Below, one piece after another: positions 57,391 through 64,000 of a DNA stretch of 64,000 bases (positions within the stretch are counted from its first letter, which is position 1; every line of letters begins with the position of its first letter). The notes below the pieces were generated by a model, which saw only the letters and a program-made list of their open reading frames with translations, did not search any database and was not told where the DNA came from. A program made the translations under genes and the position numbers. The DNA comes from Syngnathus acus (lineage: Eukaryota > Chordata > Actinopteri > Syngnathiformes > Syngnathidae). The stretch is from NCBI RefSeq assembly GCF_901709675.1, contig NC_051092.1, positions 4,904,491-4,968,490 on the forward strand, given 5' to 3'.

Positions 57391-58662
57391 CGCAAATCGT
57401 TAGCTTAGTAGCAGAATCTCTTTGGTTATTTTGAACTTACTATCAATGACGTAACGCCACGGAATTTAATCGCGGACGTGGAAAAGCCCAACGTTTTCCC
57501 GCAATTCCCAAAGGCCACAAAGCCCTTGTGTGTAATCATCAAGTGTACCAATTTATCCAATATCAAAAGTAAATAGCTCCGAAGCGATGCCAGGTCATCT
57601 CTGGATATCGCCGGACGCTTGATTTGGCCTTAATGGAAACGAGTTACCAAGTCAATTGTCCCGCTATCAAACCCCATGAAGCAGAATTTGCGAACATCCC
57701 TGACGGCAGGAGTGAAACTGCCAACCTCCAAATGGTTGTTTATTAGGAGCATGGTGGAGAGCGCCGGCCGGCTTCCCGCTGCGGACTGCGTGAAACCAAA
57801 TTCAACGAGAGAGACTCAAGTTCCCGAATGCGTCGGTTTGCTGTCGCTGCGGGGTTCCGCCGGCGGAAAGAGTTCCCACCTGCAATGTCAGGTTGATTAC
57901 ACAGCGGGAGGAGCGCAGCTTATTGATCACATTTGCCACTGTTGACTAGCCGAGTCTTCCGAATCAAAACTCAGCTACTATGAAGTGGTTGGGCTCAATC
58001 GACTGCAGCCTGCACAGCAAGCTCAAGTTCTTTTTTTTCTTTCAGGGAGAAACTCACAGGCTGCATTAGCAGGAGAGAAGCAGAAGGTGTGTGACTTCTT
58101 ACACTTTTCAGATCCATTTAAGGCGTTTGTCGCACTATGCGGTTGGCCAAGGTTGTTTGTTTCATTTGAAGAAGCTTCACTAGTTTGTGTTAACCATCTT
58201 TTTGGCTGTTAAGAATAGAAATAAGCCTTGTCATCTAAACCAATTATTCTGAATTTACATAACCCTTCAGAAATAAGGCCAGATGACTTTGTATTAATAA
58301 AGCAAAATTGACTTCTGCGTCTTGTAAATTCAGAGGTGAGGAGAACTGACATCTCAAGTTGACCGTGTATTACCTGCAGGCTGCTTCGTAATTGGAGCGA
58401 GTTCCTTCTCGGGCTCTCTGGGCTTTCATTTCTCTGACTAGAGGGGAAACCAGAGGCGTGGAAGAATGGAGCCGGGTCAGACTAATGCTTGGTTGGGGGA
58501 TTTGTGAAAGGGGGGGGGGGGGGGGGGTCGGAGAGCATCCAGAAGGCATCATTACCTGCACACACAACCTCCAGCGCAGTATTGACGCCTGATTTGGTGC
58601 AGTGGAGAGTTTTCACGCTGGTAACTTTTCCTTCCTATGTATTTGGAAATTGAATGGAATCT
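57391..58662. other. Unique sequence with an 18-G run, no gene
   Basis: 57670-57960 is GC-rich, open for 89 codons on the plus strand and without homology. A run of 18 G lies at 58510-58527 and may be a sequencing artefact. No RNA gene recognised. Confidence 0.5.
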
Positions 58663-58917
58663 GTTGTTTTTTGAGATAAAAAAATAAAAAATAAAATGAA
58701 AAAATAGTGAGGTAAAATGATCGAGTTGTTTTTTGAGGGAAAAAATAAATAAAATACAAAATATTGAGGTAAAATGATCAAGTTGTTTTTTGAGGTAAAA
58801 ACTAAATAAATCAAATAAAAATGAAAAATATTGAGGTAAAATGATCAAGTTGTTTTTTGAGGTAAAAAAATAAATGAATAAAATAAAAACGAAACTTTTT
58901 GAGGTAAAATGATCGGG
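58663..58917 (+). repeat. Four-copy A-rich minisatellite, 57-67 bp units
   Basis: Units start at 58663, 58726, 58783 and 58850. Each begins TTGTTTTTTGAGG (the first GAGA), runs through a variable A/AAAT stretch and ends TGAGGTAAAATGATC. Length variation is confined to the A-rich middle. The minus-strand frame through it encodes a repeated NNLIILP/KKQLDHFTS peptide that is not a gene. Confidence 0.95.
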
Positions 58918-59649
58918 ACTCTCGTACAATAGCACACATGCAACATTCTATTCATCTTGACGGCTCAGGGTTGAGACGACGCAATCGTTTTAAATGAAAC
59001 GTCTTTTTTTTTTTTTTGCCATGCTGCCTCAGCTTCCTTGTCGCAAATATGGAAAAGCAAACACGCTCGCAAAACAAGAAAAAGGACATGGTGGGCAAAT
59101 ATAGTTATCGCTCTTTCAGCAAAGTCACAGTTGGAAGTCTCAACACTGCACAAGTGTCTTAAAGGAGAACATCAATGCAGAGCTGACAACACCAGTTCAG
59201 TACGGTCCACGCAAAAAGCGGAGCACTACTTGGCACATCGCAAAGGACAAAATATTTTTTCCTGAAAGCAGCCTGAACCCGTGTGACAAAAACATTAACG
59301 TTGGTGCACTTGACGTTTAAAAAAAAACAGCCGAGTCAGCAAAAAAATAAATAAAAACTTGACAGCAATGGCAGCAGGACACGGTTGTTTGATTCTGTTT
59401 TCCAGCTGCCAACTAACAAACGACCTTTTTTCCGATCAGCCACAAGCTTCATTCTGGTTTTCTTGTTACTATGACAGCCAAGCCAATAAATTGAATCAAA
59501 GAGGCAGCCATGTTGAGCAAGACATTCTGCTAATATGTGCGTGGGGAGTTGAGGAATATTTGATATCATTCTTTCAGAAAAATGGAAACACAAATAATGG
59601 GAGCAGGATGAGTCAGCAGACATGAGATGAAGATGTGGAGGTTTGGTTG
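58918..59649. other. Unique sequence, no gene recognised
   Basis: A run of about 14 T lies near 59005-59018. Plus-strand frames at 59038-59265 and 59359-59625 match no known protein. Confidence 0.5.
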
Positions 59650-59820
59650 TGGTTGGTTGGTGGTTGGTTGGTTGGTTGGTTGGATGGATGGATGGATGGA
59701 TGGATGGATGGATGGATGGATGGATGGATGGATGGATGGATGGATGGATGGATGGATGGATGGATGGATGGATGGATGGATGGATGGATGGATGGATGGA
59801 TGGATGGATGATGGATGGAT
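59650..59820. repeat. (TTGG)n then long (TGGA)n microsatellite
   Basis: 59651-59680 is TTGG-rich. 59681-59810 is 130 bases of uninterrupted TGGA (about 32 units), followed after a one-base slip by two or three more units. The long frames it opens on both strands (MDGW and HPSI repeats) are artefacts. Confidence 0.98.
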
Positions 59821-62800
59821 ATACAGACTGATGGACGGAGATGGTGATGATCATCATCATGATGGAGCAGCCAGGCAAGAAATCGAAAGGAAGACCAAAG
59901 AAAAGATTGACAGATGTAGTCTGTTGTGTGTGTTGCGCCGTAGTGGGCGTGAACACAGCTGACTTGTTTCCTCGAAAGTCGAGCCTACTTTTAGACACCA
60001 ATTTTTCACCAAATCCGCAAACACGCTAAAATAGACTTACCCAGGGACGAAAATCAAGCTGCGCTAGGTTTTCTAGCTTTGAGTGCGAATGGCACTTAAA
60101 GCTAATGCCGTGTTTTGGTTTAAATGGCAATAAGGAGACCGACTAAGTCTAAATGACTGCGGTCAAAAGAAGTCAGCTCATACCGAGAGAGAATTGACAG
60201 CAGTTCAAAATAAATGTGTGACTAATGAGTCGCCGAAAGGAAACGACATGAGCTGGTCAGCTTGCATACTGAGCAGCTAATGGCAAGTCATCATCAAACG
60301 GGGCTGATTCTTTAAAGGCCTCCCCCCCAGTTTCGTCTCGCCGGGCTCCTCAGAGGACACACGGCCGAAGGACACGTCGAGACTGCAACGTTGATGATCG
60401 ATCCGAGGCCTTTGACTCGGGATTGCGGTCGACGCGGTGGGTGGTCGTCACACAATGTCACATTCCGGACCGGGATTGATTTGTAATTACTCAAGTCGGA
60501 TCATGGTGACGTCATGACGGCAGAGAGCAATGCATTGTCCTAAAAACATGTGAATTTTGTGCACCCGGCAACATCATTTGAGTTAGCGACCGGAATGAAA
60601 ACAAACACTCGGCTGTAAACACACAGAACGAGGTAGCAGGTTGTGTTCAGGGCGGGCTTTGATTTCCACACTAATCATGTGTGAGCATTTTTTTCCACGG
60701 TGGAGCCCCATTCTGAGTTGGCCCACATAAGCACTAAGCCTCATTAGCCACAGCCTGAAATCCTGCGAGGGTCTGCATGGGAAGGCGCCGCGCCGCACAA
60801 CACGACAACATTTCCGACTGCACGGTGGTGGACCCTGTTGTGCATTTAATTGGAAGGTTCCCATTTCCTTGAAATATATCGTTTCCCAACTTCCACCTAC
60901 TGTTTCTTATTTACCCCCAATAATATGGAGGCAGCAGGCCAGAACCGTTGCCGTCTTAGACGCTGAGGGTGAAGATATTGTTTGATTGAGATCACGTCAC
61001 TAAGATAAATCTTTGAAAGGAATACACAGGATTCCAAACTGCTGTGATGAAACAAAATAGCAAGGAGATGCCAGAAATGTCCGAATGTTTTGTCAATACA
61101 AATGCAAGTGTGTGTCTGTGTGTGTATGTGTCCTTCAAGGGCGTTAAACTGGCACGTTTGCGACGCTTTGACTTGCTCTATTTCTCCAGAACCAAACAAC
61201 GGCGTGTCACAAGGCGTGGCGGCCGCAGGAGGCCATGTCATTTCAAAGAACAGCTGCCGCGCGTCGCTCGTCATATTTTCACCCGTGAAAATGGGCTCCG
61301 TGATACTCCCGGTGTGTGCGTCGCCGCCGCGTGTGCCTGCAGGCTCACTCGCATGTCCAAAGACAATCTATGGCAATAAAACAGCACGTTGACAGAAAAA
61401 ATATTTCAGAAAAAATAAACCGCAAACGGGACTGACGTATGAATCAGTTCAGAGCCGTCGCTGTGTGTTGTACGCATGCTGAACGAGATTTACCGCATCT
61501 AGGTGGCCTACTAATAATAAAGTTCTCTTATTGATAAATAGTCGTAACTCAAGTCAAACATGACGATTGTCTTCATCTAAACGAGGCAATGAAGCTAATT
61601 TAACATGGGTAGCGAGTGCAGCAACCCGACCACGTGATATTCCTCGGTGGACTAAAAGTGCCGCTGATTGGCTTCATGAGTCCGTTTATGAGCCAGAACG
61701 AAGCGTCTTGTTGATCTCTTTTCTGAAAAATCCCCAAACTGTTTTAATCAGCTCCCAATTATGCAACCTCATGAATCTTAAACTGCCAGTCTCCCTGCGC
61801 GCCGCCGACAAAATTAGCATCGCTCGCTTTTAATCAGCTAACCGGCCCGACGACGTCCTGAGCGTGACGCACGTTTATTTCGCCGTGCACGATGAAGAAA
61901 TGTTTTGAAACCTCCAATGAATTAAAGGTGTGCAAACTTTTGTCTCCCGAGGGTCGCATAAAGAAAAATGCAAAGGCCACTGACCTTCTTCACCTTTAAG
62001 TTAATCACTGTATTTTGTTCTTATATGTATAAAAAGAGTGAAAATATGGGAAATAAAATCACATGACAACAATAATGTAAAATATGTGTTATGTACTGCA
62101 AATGGATTTTGAATCGGTTTTAAACAAGGGACGTGCCCTCGACTCAACTCAAATAAAACATTTAGATATTAAAAAAAAAAGACAGAGTTTATGTTTCCAA
62201 AGGGGCTCTGAAGCGAGGGCGTGTTAAAATATAATGTCCAGTCAGCATTTAGTGAAGGACCCACGCCAACCATCCGGCAGCAAAGAGTAAATTACTTAGC
62301 GGGGCCTCCGTCTTTAATTGCGGAACAGCCGTCGCTCGTCTTTCGGCTGCTGAGGGGAAAGTGATTCATTATAATGAAGAATTTGCAGACCTTACGCTTA
62401 CGCACTTAAGTGCAATATATTTCTTTTGTCGGAACTGTTAGCCGCTCTTTCCGGACTTTGGAGCGTGATTAAAGCCAAGTCAGCAGGAGCCATTAATCTT
62501 CACATGTTGACAATGAAGCGGCACATTTGTACCATTTTAACTGGCGGAAGATAATCGCAAGCATTCTAAAAGCACCTGTTAAAAACAAGCAAGAATAAAT
62601 TACAACTTGATTGTTTATTTAATCAGAGTTTTGACTAGGTAAAGGCAAATTGTTCCACAAACAGTGAAGCTACACAGTTCGCAGCTCACGCGTTCTGCTA
62701 ACTAGCTAAAGGGGCTAATATGCTATTAGTGTGTCACAGCTAATGTGTGGAGGTTTGAGGGGCTTCTCATTTTGCCTTTGTCCTAATCTGATGATCATTC

Positions 62801-63869
62801 ACACTTTAATTTGAAAAATTATTTCTGGAAATATGTACATACATCTTCATGAAGCCAACTTTTTCAAAACCCACAGTATTTAGCAGTTAGCTTAGTGCTA
62901 ACCACTGACGGGTAGCCCAAATTTACAGGGAAGAAAACCTGTGAGGCGAAATAATATGTAAATTTATACGTCACAGTGCAGGAATGATATCAAACAAAGA
63001 ACTTCTGTAAGCAACCTGTTTGGTCGACTTGACATGAAATATTGATCGTAAGATGTCGGACAGGACGGGTAGCACGAAAGCCCCTCGATACGATGCGAGC
63101 GTCAACAAATATGTCAGGCAGAGGCGTTTTAATTCAGAACGAGCAACACAAACAAAACCCAATTAGCATCCAATTATCGCACAGAAAGTCAGACATGGTG
63201 TCATGTGATCTTTTCTGCCGCTAACGCTTTTCTCGAGCTTGCATTACATGTTCTTATCGGCAAGGTGACCATCCACACCATGATGTGAAAAAAGCCATTT
63301 TGACATCCAAACGGACCATTCCCTCAATGTATTTTCGACGTAGAACAGCCTATAAGCACGTCATTCATAATTCACAATGTTTACTCAGTACGTAGACGCT
63401 CTGTGTGAAAGTGACCTAGCAGAATGCACAATTACGTGCTAGCACGTTTCTCGCTGTTGTTGACGGAGGCCTCAATACGATTGCAAGGAAAGAGATACAA
63501 GCAAGACAAATAAAAGTCTACTTTGTACCTCATGCGGGGGAAAGGAGAGGGGGAAAAATGCTTTTCTCCATATATATACATGTTCATATTTGCGTGAAGA
63601 CGCTGCGGGTTGCAATTCACCTACCCTGCAATCCTCTGTGATGCTTTTTCAACGTAAACATCCCAGTCGGTGCAGCCACAGGGGGAATGTTTTCCTTCTG
63701 TCTTCTTTGTGCAGTGTTGCATGTGGCGGCTCATCTGTAACATCTTTGAAGTCTTTTTTTTTGGAGGTTCACGGTTCACATCCCGCTGCAGACAAAAATG
63801 TAAAAATTGTTCAATGTAAGTGTGGCGCATCACAAATTGTGTGCAAAGTTTAACTTTCCCTTGAGGGAT
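59821..63869. other. Unique sequence, possible conserved block, no gene
   Basis: 61150-61380 is GC-rich with overlapping frames but no homology. 62250-62580 is non-repetitive (TTTAATTGCGG, CATTATAATG, GCGTGATTAAAGCC, CCATTAATC), a plausible conserved element (inference). A minus-strand donor-like GG/GTAAGT lies near 60036-60041. No RNA or protein gene recognised. Confidence 0.5.
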
Positions 63870-63959
63870 TGTAACTGGTATAGTGATACGTAAAATATCT
63901 TTGGCGTATTTGTAACTGGTGTTGTAACTGGTATTGTGAGACATAAAATATCTTTGGCA
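63870..63959 (+). repeat. Two-copy tandem duplication, period 53 bp
   Basis: TGTAACTGGTATAGTGATAC followed by gtaaaatatctttggcgtattt starts at 63870 and recurs at 63923 with four substitutions. A partial copy, TGTAACTGGTG, lies at 63911. More copies could lie beyond the window, which ends at 64000. Confidence 0.9.
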
Positions 63960-64000
63960 TATTTTGGCCTACAGAAGAAGAATTGGCAATAATATGGATT

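Noticed and set aside
59336-60001. 221-codon minus-strand frame
   Set aside because: Most of it is translated (TCCA)n microsatellite (HPSI repeats).
1-64000. Bacterial-type systems: CRISPR arrays, operons, phage or defence islands
   Set aside because: No regularly spaced repeat-spacer arrays (all tandem repeats here are contiguous), no co-directional gene strings, and clear vertebrate retroelement relics.
1-64000. Known vertebrate microRNA hairpins
   Set aside because: Scanned by eye for common mature sequences (let-7, miR-9, miR-10, miR-124, miR-137 and others); none found. This is not a substitute for a covariance search.

Overview
The window looks like 64 kb of nuclear DNA from a ray-finned fish, most likely a percomorph teleost. 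It is AT-rich, with many (AAAT)n, (CA)n, (TGGA)n and homopolymer tracts. It carries decayed relics that I recognise from memory as fish families: L2/CR1-type LINE reverse transcriptase, an RTE/Rex3-type LINE 3' end, a fish SINE body and hAT-like miniature elements. There is no operon structure, no Shine-Dalgarno pattern and no recognisable protein-coding gene, rRNA, tRNA or CRISPR array. Many of the longest open frames begin at GTG or TTG rather than ATG, or are translations of simple repeats. The likeliest reading is an intergenic region or a large intron.

Layout. 1-7 kb: unique sequence, a 75-bp hairpin MITE (4337-4411), a CpG-rich block with a strong minus-strand splice donor (6493) and a G/A-rich quadruplex-prone tract (6820-6859). 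7-15 kb: tandem repeats (7967-8040, 8821-9079, 9952-10195) and a LINE 3' tail (near 13.55 kb). 15-31 kb: a complete 245-bp hAT-like element with 8-bp target duplications (15430-15690), a long CA array, a SINE relic, a GC-rich nested inverted repeat with paired GATA sites (26302-26394) and a LINE reverse-transcriptase fragment (near 31 kb). 31-50 kb: CTCF-like motifs, several short tandem duplications, an imperfect palindrome (42393-42563), an uninterrupted run of 27 G, an RTE-type LINE tail and a second L2-type fragment (near 49.8 kb). 50-64 kb: unique sequence rich in homeodomain-type TAATTA motifs, four-copy and two-copy tandem repeats and a 130-bp (TGGA)n array.

The most unusual object is the palindrome centred on 42479. 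Each strand carries a near-consensus splice acceptor, exactly 87 nt, and a near-consensus splice donor, and the two 87-nt segments mirror each other without gaps. The two strands therefore encode related peptides beginning KR-x-x-SYLAD. Whether it is spliced cannot be told from sequence alone.

Nothing here forms a pathway. What can be described is the repeat history, a recurring pattern of short direct tandem duplications, and several non-repetitive blocks that could be regulatory or conserved non-coding DNA. Those last calls are inference and need alignment to other fish.
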